DNA of 64,000 nucleotides. Source: Acidobacteriota bacterium (lineage in GTDB: Bacteria > Acidobacteriota > Blastocatellia > Pyrinomonadales > Pyrinomonadaceae). The notes under the pieces were generated by a model, which saw only the letters and a program-made list of their open reading frames with translations, did no database searches and was not told the DNA's origin. The stretch is from positions 1 through 64,000 of the forward strand of contig JAEWBM010000173.1 in assembly GCA_023391155.1 (NCBI GenBank). The letters are read 5' to 3'. Below, in pieces: positions 24,951-33,007 of the stretch. The position numbers were made by a program, and so were the translations under genes. Numbering within the stretch: position 1 is the stretch's first letter; every line of letters begins with the position of its first letter.

Positions 24951-25982
24951 CTACCTGATCGGCAAAACCGGTATGTCAAACCCTTCGAAATCTCCACAAA
25001 ATGAGTTGCCGGGAACGGTTGTCCTCAAGCAGCCCGGGGTCGACAGGACGTTAGAGCCCGCCGGGTTGCCATTCGGAAACACCAGTGCGGTTGCCTTTGC
25101 GGTTCCGGGAGCGGACGGGGCAAGGTCACTGATCGTGTAAACGCGTGCGTCCTCAAGCAGCAGGTAGAGCGTCGTACCGAAGCTCGCCAGGCCCGTGTCG
25201 CGGTTAACATCAGTTGTCAGCGTATTAGTGATGAAGCGTGCACGGCCGGCGTTCGGACCCGTAGCAAAGAGCTGATAGATGGCACCGTTGGCACTGCCCG
25301 AAGCGTTGTTGAAACGGTTTTCGGAAGCGTAGATCCGGCCGTCCGGAAGGATCGCCAGTCCGTCGAGATAAGGATTTTCGTCGCCGCCTGTGCTGTCAGC
25401 GGTCTTGATGATGCCGTCAGCGGCCGCTCCGGTCCCGACCTGAGTTGCAAGGCCGGTCGTCGGGCTCACACGAAACAGGCGGCTTCGCGGGGCATTTGAC
25501 GGAAGCGTGTCGTCACTTGCGATGGCATATATCCATCCATCGGTCGGGTTATATGCTGCAGCGGTTTCGGTAAAGCCAGATGGAAAGCAGGTTTCACCAA
25601 GTGAGGGGCCGATCGGTCCGGCGGTTCCGTTCGGGAGCGGGTAGCTGCCGTCGGTCCGGAAGATCCGTACGTCTGAGGCGAGTCCGGTCACCGGATCTGA
25701 GCCCGTGTTGCAGAGTTCGGTGTCAAACTCGGCGACGCCGTACAGGACAGACCCGATCGAGGCGAGCCCTTCATACTCGCGGCGGATCACCTGGCCGTCA
25801 ATGGTGAGCGGGCCGAGCAATGTCCCCTCGCCGGTCGTAAGGTCGAACTTATAGTACTGCTGGTCGAGAAGCAGCACATCACGATTGTTGTCTGTAATTG
25901 AGTATCCGATCTGTGCGACCGCGGCGATCTGTGCCGCAGCGAGAACTATCAAACAAAGAATTGCCTTCACGAAAGTTGTCAT
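24951..25982 (-). CDS. Secreted propeller-like protein, function unknown
   Basis: An exported 343-aa protein. The ATG at 25982 is chosen because a GGAGGA ribosome-binding site lies just upstream and it gives a direct signal peptide (MTTFVKAILCLIVLAAAQIA). The mature part has repeating strands with Y-x-F-D-L-T-T-G-E-G-T, GLASIGSVLYGVAEF, GLAILPDGRIYASE and GLASFGTTLYLLLED, as in beta-propellers of the SMP-30/NHL-like or DUF4394-like groups. No active-site residues are identified. It is upstream of and in the same direction as the TonB receptor gene, 110 bp away, so it may be part of the same expression unit. Confidence 0.7.
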   Translation of the reverse strand: MTTFVKAILCLIVLAAAQIAAVAQIGYSITDNNRDVLLLDQQYYKFDLTTGEGTLLGPLTIDGQVIRREYEGLASIGSVLYGVAEFDTELCNTGSDPVTGLASDVRIFRTDGSYPLPNGTAGPIGPSLGETCFPSGFTETAAAYNPTDGWIYAIASDDTLPSNAPRSRLFRVSPTTGLATQVGTGAAADGIIKTADSTGGDENPYLDGLAILPDGRIYASENRFNNASGSANGAIYQLFATGPNAGRARFITNTLTTDVNRDTGLASFGTTLYLLLEDARVYTISDLAPSAPGTAKATALVFPNGNPAGSNVLSTPGCLRTTVPGNSFCGDFEGFDIPVLPIR

Positions 25983-26230
25983 TTTATCCTCCAAAAGTTG
26001 GGCCTCTTTTTTTACTTATATTGAACAGGCAGGCCGTCCGAATGACCGGCCAACATTCCTGCGCTTCGAACCGAATTGAATGCTTAAGAAAATAGAAGTC
26101 TAGGCGGCCGCCATGACAGCGAAGTGAATGGAACTTTAAGTTTCTGTTAAATCGCAGGAGAAGCGGCTGGAGATCGATGGCGGGCTAAATTTTCGTGGAT
26201 TGGGATTAGGCGGGCCAGTACCAAACGACA
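25983..26230. other. Intergenic region upstream of the secreted propeller gene
   Basis: It should hold the promoter of the minus-strand gene at 24951-25982. No coding sequence is supported here, and it leads directly into the gene remnant at 26231. Confidence 0.4.
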
Positions 26231-26410
26231 GTGGATGAGGAAGAACACACTGCGGACAGGACGAACGGGTTTGGATACTTCATATTTGACTCGGTTACAT
26301 CCGGCCAAAGCTACGTCGTCACCGCGAGCCATAAACAGTTCACCTTCGCCCCGCAGATAGTGAACGTCGACGACAACATCCTGGGCTTAACTTTCCAGCA
26401 AAATCCATAA
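26231..26410 (+). pseudogene. C-terminal remnant of a carboxypeptidase-regulatory-like domain protein
   Basis: An open frame of 60 codons including the stop whose second half reads RTNGFGYFIFDSVTSGQSYV then ASHKQFTFAPQIVNV, matching the last repeat of acidobacterial surface proteins that end in a carboxypeptidase-regulatory-like domain (pattern T-N-x-F-G-Y-F-x-F-D-x-V-x-x-G-x-x-Y). There is no credible start or signal peptide; an in-frame TAG lies at 26207. A strong terminator follows directly, so the true 3' end of the gene appears preserved while the 5' part was lost. Confidence 0.65.
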
Positions 26411-26426
26411 CCCGGTTCGATCGGCA

Positions 26427-26463
26427 AATAGGAGCCGGCCGATGGGCCGGCTCCTATTTTTTT
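26427..26463 (+). terminator. Strong intrinsic terminator
   Basis: A 14-bp perfect stem (26427-26440 with 26445-26458, core GGAGCCGGCC) with a GATG loop is followed by an unbroken T run to 26463. It ends the gene remnant at 26231-26410. Confidence 0.85.
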
Positions 26464-26653
26464 GCGATCCTACTCGGTTAATGCACCGAGCAATCCGTGG
26501 GACGCATCGAGTTCCACTTTTCGACAAGGATTCCTTAGAGTATTGGTGCCGGCATCGAGTCAAATCCAAGTCGCGCCGCCGGATATCTCCGCTGATTAGT
26601 TCGCAAGTATCGATCCTCAATGCCACGGGGCAAGTCGCATTCTTTACGTGAAA
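26464..26653. other. Intergenic, no gene seen
   Basis: About 190 bp between the terminator and the tRNA fragment. Small frames cross it on both strands, none with a ribosome-binding site or family resemblance. Confidence 0.4.
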
Positions 26654-26702
26654 CGATACGTAACCGAAAGGTCGTCGGTTCAAGTCCGATGGGTGGCTCC
26701 AT
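26654..26702 (+). repeat. 3' fragment of tRNA-Thr, candidate attachment site (attR-like)
   Basis: This stretch matches 16711-16759 of the tRNA-Thr gene at 46 of 49 positions; differences are at 26658, 26664 and 26674, and the last 28 bases are identical, including the T loop, acceptor strand and CCA. Sequence identity stops abruptly on both sides. The 5' half of a tRNA is not present: the preceding bases cannot form the D arm, and the anticodon stem is broken, so it is not a functional tRNA. Confidence 0.8.
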
Positions 26703-26814
26703 TACACTCAACAATCTACTAAGATAACGGCGGGCGAAGAAAGCTTTTCTCCTACGATCGGCCTCGGGGATACGCCTCCGAGTAAGCCGTACGATTGCGA
26801 CGCGGCATTTTCAG

Positions 26815-29592
26815 CTAGTCTGTCCGCGGCAAGTAGGTCTGTCTTTCCTTATTGAGTTCGTTCAGTAACTCTTTGTCCGCATCCCGGATGGAATTCGCAT
26901 CCCTGAGCCCCTCAACGATCGCGATCGCTTTATCAACCGAAGTAATTGCTTCCCGCTTCTGGCCCATCTGGAACATCGCTTTGGCCGCGAACCGATGAGC
27001 TATGGCAATGTCATATTTGTATGTCGACTCGCCATTAGCTTCGGCAATAGGTTCCATTGTCGCAAGCACTCGTTGGAGTACGCCCGCCGCTTCCGAGTAC
27101 TTCCCCATGGCGATCTGTGCCCTGGCCATCTCTGTATCGTAGATCGCGAGATTTCTCTGATAGTCCAGATTCTCGGGATGTTTGCTTCTCAGCAGCATCA
27201 TCACCTCTGAAGCCCTTTTCGCGTGCTCAATGGTGCCTTGAAAATTGTTCGCGAGCCGGTAAGCCCGTGCTGTGTTGAAATGTGAGATCGCAAGGTCGTA
27301 AACGACAACGCCGTTGTCGCTCTCTTTCGAAAGGGCAAGTTCGGGAAAATCGATCGTTGGCAGACACGTCTTCACGGCGTTCTCACCGTCGCCTTTGTCG
27401 ATGTATACCTCGCAGGTGATCGAGTGCGTTAGCCAGACGCTGCGCTGTACAGGAAAATCATCGGGAAACTCGCTGGCAAGCTCATTACCGATCCGTACCG
27501 CCAACGCGAGGCCGTTTACTGCTCCATCATAGTCGCCCAGTGAACCTTTCGCCTTGCTCATTATACGCAAAAGACGGGTTTGAGATTTTTTGAAATTCGC
27601 CTCCTCCGGATAGGATCGCCTTAGGTGATCGATTATCGCAAACGCTTCGTTAAAGAGAACCACCGCCTTTTCCGTTTGCGAGTTAAAGACGGGGATCGCT
27701 CCGTAATCGATCAGGAGAACGGCGAGCCGATTACGCAGATCCTTAGAACTCGGATTTTCTATTACAAGTTCCCTGCGGAGCTTGAGTGCCCTTGTGAATG
27801 CTCCCTCAGCCTCTTCGATCTGACTATTGTTCCAAAGCGTTCTGGCGGTGACGTAATAGTTGTTAGCCAACTTGTCTTTCGCGTCAACGTCGTTCGGCAC
27901 CGCGGAATATACAGCTTCTCTCAGCCGGGCGGCCTTTGCGTAGCTGTCTAATCCTGCCTGCGTATCGCCTAAGCTAGATCCGCTAAGAGCGCCCTGCACC
28001 TCGCCAAGTCGCTCGTAGGCCGCTGCCAGTTCGCTCTGCAGCTCCAAGTTGCCCGCGGCCTCATTTGAGAGGCTGTCCAGATATTCGAGAGCGCTCGTTA
28101 TGATCTTCTCCCTGGCCTTGAGCGAGCCTTCCAGATTCTCGATCTCAGGATAGATATCAAAAAGATACGCATTCGCTAGCCGTCGAACATCGCTAAAACG
28201 TTTTTCTGCTTTTGCCCTTTCAGCCTGAGCAACGCGAGCCTGCCAGATCGTCGCGACGATACCGACAACGAGGGCCAAGATCACCAGGCCGGCTCCTATC
28301 ACCCCAGCTTTATTTCGCGAATAGAATTTTTCTATGCGATAACTTAGCGTGTTGGGCCGTGCGATGACTGGAAGGCCTCGCTGATGACGATGAATGTCTT
28401 CAGCAAGATTATCTGCCGATGAATATCTCCGGTCAGGCTCTTTTCGAAGTGCCATTAGGGCAATGTTATCCAGATCGCCACGAAGATTAGCCGGGCTGAT
28501 ACCTACGGTTTCCGGCAAAGTGTTCGCGTTTTCTGAGGGCTTCGTATTCTGCCGAACGTTCGCTGTCGATGCGCGTTTAGAAGAGCCGAAACTTACAAAA
28601 GGCCAATCGAACTTTGAGTTTGTTCGCCCGTCTCGTCGTTTTGTTGCCAACGCGGCCAATTCTGACGGCGGCCGCGGTTCGGCCCCCAAGATCGCGTTCA
28701 CAGTTTCTTTAATATCGCCTTCAAGGCCTTCAAACGGCCGATGCCCGCTGAGCAGTTCGCAAAGTATTACGCCAAGCGAATAGATATCCGTCGCCGTCGA
28801 AACGCTTTCGTTTCTAAGCTGTTCCGGCGAGGCATAGCTTGGCGTCATCACCCCCAGTTCTGTCACGGTCGCGGGGCCGTCTGGCAAAAATTCGGACGTA
28901 ATTACCTTGGCGATCCCAAAGTCTAGAAGTTTCGGGATGCCGTCATCGCTGACCAGAATATTGCTTGGTTTCAGGTCACGGTGAATGATCAGATTTCGAT
29001 GCGCGAAACCGACCGCGGTACACACCTTTCGAAACAGATCGAGCCGCTCGCCGAGGCCCAAATGGTTTTTCTTACAGAAATAGTCTATCGGCACCCCTTC
29101 GACGTACTCGACAGCTATGAACGGTACGCCATCCTCCGTTGTCCCGGCATCGAGAAGGCGTGCGATATTCGGATGCTCTAGTGAGGCGAGTATCTCGCGC
29201 TCCTGGCTGAATCGTCGCCGAAGCGCGGAGGTGTTTAGCTCCCGTTTCAAGAGCTTCAATGCCACCCGCTGATCAAACTTCCCATCCACGCGTTCGGCAA
29301 GGTACACCACACCCATGCCGCCGTAACCGATCTCGCGAATTATGCGATATTTCCCGATCTGTTTACCCTCGAGAGGTTCGTCGCCGTCGACGAAGAAATC
29401 CTCTGCAAAAGCAGCGGCAGAAAGGCTCATCGCATCGGCCGGCCCATCGTCGTATGCGAGCAGGGCCTCCGCCTCATCCCGAAGCTCCGGCGGAAGCCCC
29501 AAGCCTTCAAGGAATCTGCGCCGCTCGCCGCTCGGGTGTTCCAGAGCATCCGCGATCGCCTCTTTCACTCTCTTCCAGTCTTCCGACCTCAT
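26815..29592 (-). CDS. Ser/Thr protein kinase with transmembrane helix and TPR region
   Basis: A 925-aa membrane protein kinase. An N-terminal region of about 75 aa (EDWKRVKEAIADALEHPSGE, RRRFLEGL) is typical of acidobacterial kinases paired with ECF sigma factors. The kinase domain spans about 80-345: glycine loop IGYGGMGVV (88-96), ATP lysine K113, HRDLKPSN (204-211), DFG (224-226), SPEQLRNE. A charged insertion follows the ALATKRRDG segment before the last kinase helices. A helix near residue 440 (AGVIGAGLVILALVVGIVAT) leads to an extended TPR region (LAAAYERLGEVQGALSG, LADYGAI-type repeats). It lies 67 bp after the ECF sigma gene, in the same direction, forming a sigma-kinase signalling module. 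Confidence 0.9.
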   Translation of the reverse strand: MRSEDWKRVKEAIADALEHPSGERRRFLEGLGLPPELRDEAEALLAYDDGPADAMSLSAAAFAEDFFVDGDEPLEGKQIGKYRIIREIGYGGMGVVYLAERVDGKFDQRVALKLLKRELNTSALRRRFSQEREILASLEHPNIARLLDAGTTEDGVPFIAVEYVEGVPIDYFCKKNHLGLGERLDLFRKVCTAVGFAHRNLIIHRDLKPSNILVSDDGIPKLLDFGIAKVITSEFLPDGPATVTELGVMTPSYASPEQLRNESVSTATDIYSLGVILCELLSGHRPFEGLEGDIKETVNAILGAEPRPPSELAALATKRRDGRTNSKFDWPFVSFGSSKRASTANVRQNTKPSENANTLPETVGISPANLRGDLDNIALMALRKEPDRRYSSADNLAEDIHRHQRGLPVIARPNTLSYRIEKFYSRNKAGVIGAGLVILALVVGIVATIWQARVAQAERAKAEKRFSDVRRLANAYLFDIYPEIENLEGSLKAREKIITSALEYLDSLSNEAAGNLELQSELAAAYERLGEVQGALSGSSLGDTQAGLDSYAKAARLREAVYSAVPNDVDAKDKLANNYYVTARTLWNNSQIEEAEGAFTRALKLRRELVIENPSSKDLRNRLAVLLIDYGAIPVFNSQTEKAVVLFNEAFAIIDHLRRSYPEEANFKKSQTRLLRIMSKAKGSLGDYDGAVNGLALAVRIGNELASEFPDDFPVQRSVWLTHSITCEVYIDKGDGENAVKTCLPTIDFPELALSKESDNGVVVYDLAISHFNTARAYRLANNFQGTIEHAKRASEVMMLLRSKHPENLDYQRNLAIYDTEMARAQIAMGKYSEAAGVLQRVLATMEPIAEANGESTYKYDIAIAHRFAAKAMFQMGQKREAITSVDKAIAIVEGLRDANSIRDADKELLNELNKERQTYLPRTD

Positions 29593-29659
29593 AAATTCGG
29601 AATATCCGCGCCCCGGTTAATTAATGCGTTATATTCTCGAATATAGCGACACCCTTCGG

Positions 29660-30229
29660 TCAATTTCGACTCAATTCACGCAGCAGCCATAAACGTGCCG
29701 ACTGCCATTCGCGAACGACCGTGCGTTCAGAAATGTCGAGGGCGTCGGCGATCTCAGCGTTGTTAAATCCCCCAAAAAATCTCATCTCGACTACTTTTGC
29801 CTGTTGCTCATCGAACGATGATAGCCGCTCGAGCACCTCATCTACTATCAAGATCGATACAGCACGGTCCTCGACCGGGATCTCGAGATCCTCGACAGAA
29901 AAGTGGATCGCGTTGCTGCCGCGTTTTCCGGCGGAGTGTGCACGTGCATGGTCTACCAGTATCTGACGCATCAGCCTGGAAGCTATTCCATAGAAGTGGC
30001 TACGGTTCTGCCATTCGACACCGGTCTGTTTTGCAAGCCGCATAAAGGCTTCATGGACGAGGGCGGTCGGCTGCAAAGTGTGATCCGCTCGCTCACGGGA
30101 CATCAGAAAGCGCGCCTGCCTTTTGAGTTCCTCATAAACGAATGGTATCAGCCGCTCCTTTGCGGCCTCATCACCGCCGTTCCATTCCTTTAAGATCGAT
30201 GTGATCTCAGAGGCTCCGTTGTTATCCAT
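29660..30229 (-). CDS. ECF-type RNA polymerase sigma factor (kinase-linked, TIGR02999-like)
   Basis: A 189-aa sigma factor. The opening SEITSILKEWNGGDEAAKER followed by LIPFVYEELKRQARFLMSRE and HTLQPTALVHEAFMRL is the signature of the acidobacterial/planctomycete ECF subgroup described as TIGR02999. Region 2 and region 4 (MRFFGGFNNAEIADALDISE, RTVVREWQSARLWL) are both intact. No anti-sigma gene is adjacent; instead a Ser/Thr kinase follows, which fits regulation by phosphorylation in this group. The target promoters are unknown. Confidence 0.92.
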   Translation of the reverse strand: MDNNGASEITSILKEWNGGDEAAKERLIPFVYEELKRQARFLMSRERADHTLQPTALVHEAFMRLAKQTGVEWQNRSHFYGIASRLMRQILVDHARAHSAGKRGSNAIHFSVEDLEIPVEDRAVSILIVDEVLERLSSFDEQQAKVVEMRFFGGFNNAEIADALDISERTVVREWQSARLWLLRELSRN

Positions 30230-30370
30230 AAGTGTGAATTTGAAAGGTTTCCGTGAATATTACCCTAATCCGCGGGCAATTTGAAGAGTTTGAAAGAAAT
30301 TTGGCGTTCCGCCGTTTCCCCCGCATTGCCAAGTATCGGAAGTCAAAAATCAATATTTTGCGGAGGATAT

Positions 30371-30604
30371 ATGCTCACCATCAAGAGAAGATTCGGATCA
30401 ATGATCTGTATGGCCATTCTGGTCGCTTTAGCAGTTGCGGTAGACGCGGGGGCCGCGAGTTTCACGGTTCCAAATACCACTGACCGTCCCGTTTTCGTTC
30501 ACCTCTTGTACCTCCTCCACTCAAAAACGCGTGTTTTTGGGGGTGAAAAGGTAAATGTGCAAGAAACAAGCCAGAGCCCGGAAAATTGTGAAAAAATAGA
30601 ATGA
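30371..30604 (+). CDS. Short secreted protein, possibly a truncated beta-helix surface protein
   Basis: A 77-aa frame with a strong GGAGG ribosome-binding site (30362-30366) and signal peptide (MLTIKRRFGSMICMAILVAL then AVAVDAGAA). The mature start ASFTVPNTTD resembles the opening of right-handed beta-helix/CSLREA-type surface proteins, which read roughly FTVTNTNDSG and continue for hundreds of residues. Here the resemblance stops after about 10 residues, and a CAAAAAC/GTTTTTG hairpin (30522-30539) lies inside the frame. It may be the 5' remnant of a larger gene after deletion, or a genuine short protein. Confidence 0.5.
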   Translation: MLTIKRRFGSMICMAILVALAVAVDAGAASFTVPNTTDRPVFVHLLYLLHSKTRVFGGEKVNVQETSQSPENCEKIE

Positions 30605-30630
30605 ATCCTGAAGCCCGCTAACGTACGAGG

Positions 30631-31590
30631 TTAAGGTCGTAGGTAGTGTTCGACACCGTCCTGCGTTTCGAGGCCGATGCGGCCTTCAGAGTGAGCATAG
30701 TCGAGATGGGCGACAGCCTCAGAAATGGCAAGGAAGCGATGGACATCGTGATCCATCGAGTTCGGGAAGAGTCGCCCCGCAACCTCGAACGGTGTCGAGC
30801 CCTCGGCACCGATGAGCGAGATCACCCGTTTCTGCCGCTCGTCGATGGCACGGACATAACGGTTGAATATCTCTTCGAAATCGGTCACCGGCTCGCCGTG
30901 GCCTCCGTAGGTAAGCGTGGGGCGCTGTTCACGAAGCCGTGCCAAACTGACGAGATATTCGGCTAGCGAGGGATATCGGCGGTCCGGCGCGATCGGATCA
31001 GGCGAGAGGATCGGGTTTGGCGTTATGCGTTTAAGAACGCAGTCGCCGCAGATCAGGGTACGGTCGGCCTCGCGTACAAAGGAACAGGAACCAGGTGTGT
31101 GGCCCGGCGTATGAAGCACTCGAAGGGCACCCGACTCGAACTCGAGTTCCATCTCATCCCCAAGCTCACTGTAATCGCCCTCGGCCAGGGGATCTGTGAG
31201 CAGAGATATATCGGCGTAAAGTTCCCTCATCTCTTCAATGATCCGGCCCGGAACGCCCACTCGTGCCAGGAGCTGCCGATTGGCATCGGCGGCGAGACGC
31301 CCGAACAAATGTCCGGTTTCCCATGGATGAACGAGTATCTCTGCGTTTCGAGCTGCGTCTTGGACGCGGGCGGCGAGCCCGCAATGGTCTTCGTGCGCAT
31401 GTGTAATGACGATTCGGCGGATATCGCCGAACTCAAGGCCGTGCTCCGACAGCCGAGTTCTAAGTGCGGCCTCGGCCTCGGGCGTCTTAGGGCCGACGTC
31501 GATCAAGGTAACGGGATCCTCTCGGACGAGGTAAACATTAACGTCGCCGACATAGAACGGGGTCGGAATGGAAAGTGGAATGATCTGCAT
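30631..31590 (-). CDS. MBL-fold metallo-hydrolase
   Basis: A 319-aa cytosolic metallo-beta-lactamase-fold hydrolase. The start is at the ATG at 31590 (MQIIPLSIPTPFYVGDVNVY), which begins at the fold; the frame extends to 31668 over the divergent gene without need. Metal-site motifs are present: HAHEDHCG (H-x-H-x-D-H), TPGHTPGS, CGDCVL and the last His in GGHGEP. A C-terminal winged-helix-like extension (HRFLAISEAVAHLDYAHSEG) is typical of the subgroup that includes LACTB2-like proteins, which process nucleic acids or thioesters. Substrate unknown. Confidence 0.85.
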   Translation of the reverse strand: MQIIPLSIPTPFYVGDVNVYLVREDPVTLIDVGPKTPEAEAALRTRLSEHGLEFGDIRRIVITHAHEDHCGLAARVQDAARNAEILVHPWETGHLFGRLAADANRQLLARVGVPGRIIEEMRELYADISLLTDPLAEGDYSELGDEMELEFESGALRVLHTPGHTPGSCSFVREADRTLICGDCVLKRITPNPILSPDPIAPDRRYPSLAEYLVSLARLREQRPTLTYGGHGEPVTDFEEIFNRYVRAIDERQKRVISLIGAEGSTPFEVAGRLFPNSMDHDVHRFLAISEAVAHLDYAHSEGRIGLETQDGVEHYLRP

Positions 31591-31670
31591 TTTGGGCGCC
31601 TGCTGATATGATACCTGAACCCATACAGTATTTGTTAAGGCCGCCCATGCAGCACGGTAAAACTTCAAGA

Positions 31671-32798
31671 ATGCGGATCGTTATCGCCGGAGGCGGCCCG
31701 GCCGGTTCGAGCCTTGCGATCAGGTGTGCCGGCGCCGGACACGAAGTCACCCTGATCGAAAAGGAGATATTTCCCCGCGAGAAGCTCTGCGGCGAATTTA
31801 TTTCTCCCGAATGCGTGGGTCACTTTAAAGAGCTGGGTGTTATGGGCGAAATGCTTGCCAAAGGGGCGCAAACGATCACGGAAACCAGGTTTTATAGCAC
31901 GAGCGGCCGGGCGGCAGCCGTGCCTTGCGAGTGGATGGGCGGCGAGGCCCTCGGCCTGAGCCGTGCACGGATGGACACAGTGCTGCTAAACGCCGCCCGC
32001 GACCGGGGAGTTCGGGTGATCGAAGGCGGCAAGCTCGCAAGGGTGAATGTCGAAGATCGCCGGATAACGAATATCGAAGTCACCCACGGCGGTGAACGCC
32101 TCGTACTCGAAGGCGATTTATTTGTTGACGCCAGCGGCCGTGCGGCTGCGCTGCGACGCCTGGCAGGTCGCGAGGCCGGCGACGAAGAAACCAAACCTGA
32201 ACGGGCATCGTATCTTGGATTTAAGGTTCACATGGCCGGCACCGGGCTTAGAGCCGGACGATGTGAAATGTATATCTTCCGGGGCGGGTATGCCGGATTG
32301 AGCAGTGTCGAGAACGGGCTTTCCAACCTTTGCTTTTTGATAGATACAAAAACTGCCCGGAAATTCGGAGCGGACGGCGAGACGCTCCTTAAAGAGGCAA
32401 TTTGCGAGAACCCACGTGCACTTGAGGTAATAGCCGGAGCCGGCACCGTGGGGCGTTGGCTGACTGTCGCCGTCCGCCGGTTCGGGCGTCTGCCGGCGAT
32501 CCGGTTCGAAAATCTTGTGGCCGCCGGGGACGCAGCGTCCTTTATAGACCCCTTTACCGGAAGCGGAATGCTTATCGCGTTCCAAAGTTCCAAGCTGCTT
32601 GCCGACTGTTTGATCGAATCGCCGGAGAGGTTGAACGAGCGTTATGACGCCGTTCACTCCCGGCATTTCGGGCGGCGATTCCGAGCCGCGGCTGCCTTGC
32701 GGCAGGCCGCATTACAGCCGCTTGTCGCATCCACGGCGATCGCGACGGTGTTTCGCAGCCGGAGATTGAGGCGGTCGTTTACTAAATGGACCCGATAG
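31671..32798 (+). CDS. FAD-dependent oxidoreductase (geranylgeranyl reductase/halogenase-like)
   Basis: A flavoprotein of the p-hydroxybenzoate-hydroxylase superfamily. The dinucleotide motif VIAGGGPAGSSLA opens the protein, EKEIFPREKLCGEFISPE matches the family's second conserved segment, and VAAGDAASFIDPFTGSGM is the FAD ribose-contact motif. The ATG at 31671 puts the motif at residues 3-12 as usual; upstream in-frame ATGs at 31608 and 31647 are alternatives, and none has a strong ribosome-binding site. Neighbours are an MBL hydrolase (divergent) and a TonB receptor, which do not indicate a pathway. It may act on a polyketide, isoprenoid or fatty-acid-derived product. Confidence 0.82.
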   Translation: MRIVIAGGGPAGSSLAIRCAGAGHEVTLIEKEIFPREKLCGEFISPECVGHFKELGVMGEMLAKGAQTITETRFYSTSGRAAAVPCEWMGGEALGLSRARMDTVLLNAARDRGVRVIEGGKLARVNVEDRRITNIEVTHGGERLVLEGDLFVDASGRAAALRRLAGREAGDEETKPERASYLGFKVHMAGTGLRAGRCEMYIFRGGYAGLSSVENGLSNLCFLIDTKTARKFGADGETLLKEAICENPRALEVIAGAGTVGRWLTVAVRRFGRLPAIRFENLVAAGDAASFIDPFTGSGMLIAFQSSKLLADCLIESPERLNERYDAVHSRHFGRRFRAAAALRQAALQPLVASTAIATVFRSRRLRRSFTKWTR

Positions 32799-33007
32799 AT
32801 GAGACGATGGAAAATTCGGTTATCTTAAGCAAATCCGTGTCTCTGTCTTGCTTTAACCGTGGAAGTGCGATAAAAATTTCAAAGCAAATCTCGACGTTTC
32901 TTACATTTGCGATTATAACGGCCCTGCCAATCGATCTTCACCATCGATCCGACCTATCGGCGGCCGAAGCGACAACGGAAACGTATCAAGTAACAAGGAG
33001 AATGATG

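Larger units (their letters stand above)
16683..26702 (+). mobile_element. Putative tRNA-Thr-bounded integrated element (decayed, no integrase seen)
   Basis: The intact tRNA-Thr is on the left and a 49-nt direct repeat of its 3' half, from anticodon loop through CCA plus one base, is on the right. This is the expected layout when a site-specific element recombines into a tRNA 3' end: the tRNA is rebuilt at one edge and the displaced 3' fragment marks the other. The segment is about 10 kb and carries secreted and outer-membrane genes, two very small genes and a gene remnant. No integrase, excisionase or replication gene is visible, so if it is an element it is an old or minimal one. An alternative is the remains of a second tRNA-Thr gene. 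Confidence 0.45.

Noticed and set aside
26654..26702. Second functional tRNA-Thr
   Set aside because: Only the 3' half is present; the D arm and 5' acceptor strand are missing and the anticodon stem does not pair.
32786..33007. N-terminal extension of the second TonB receptor
   Set aside because: Starting at 32786 would overlap the oxidoreductase and put about 74 residues before the signal peptide; AAGGAG before 33008 fits better.
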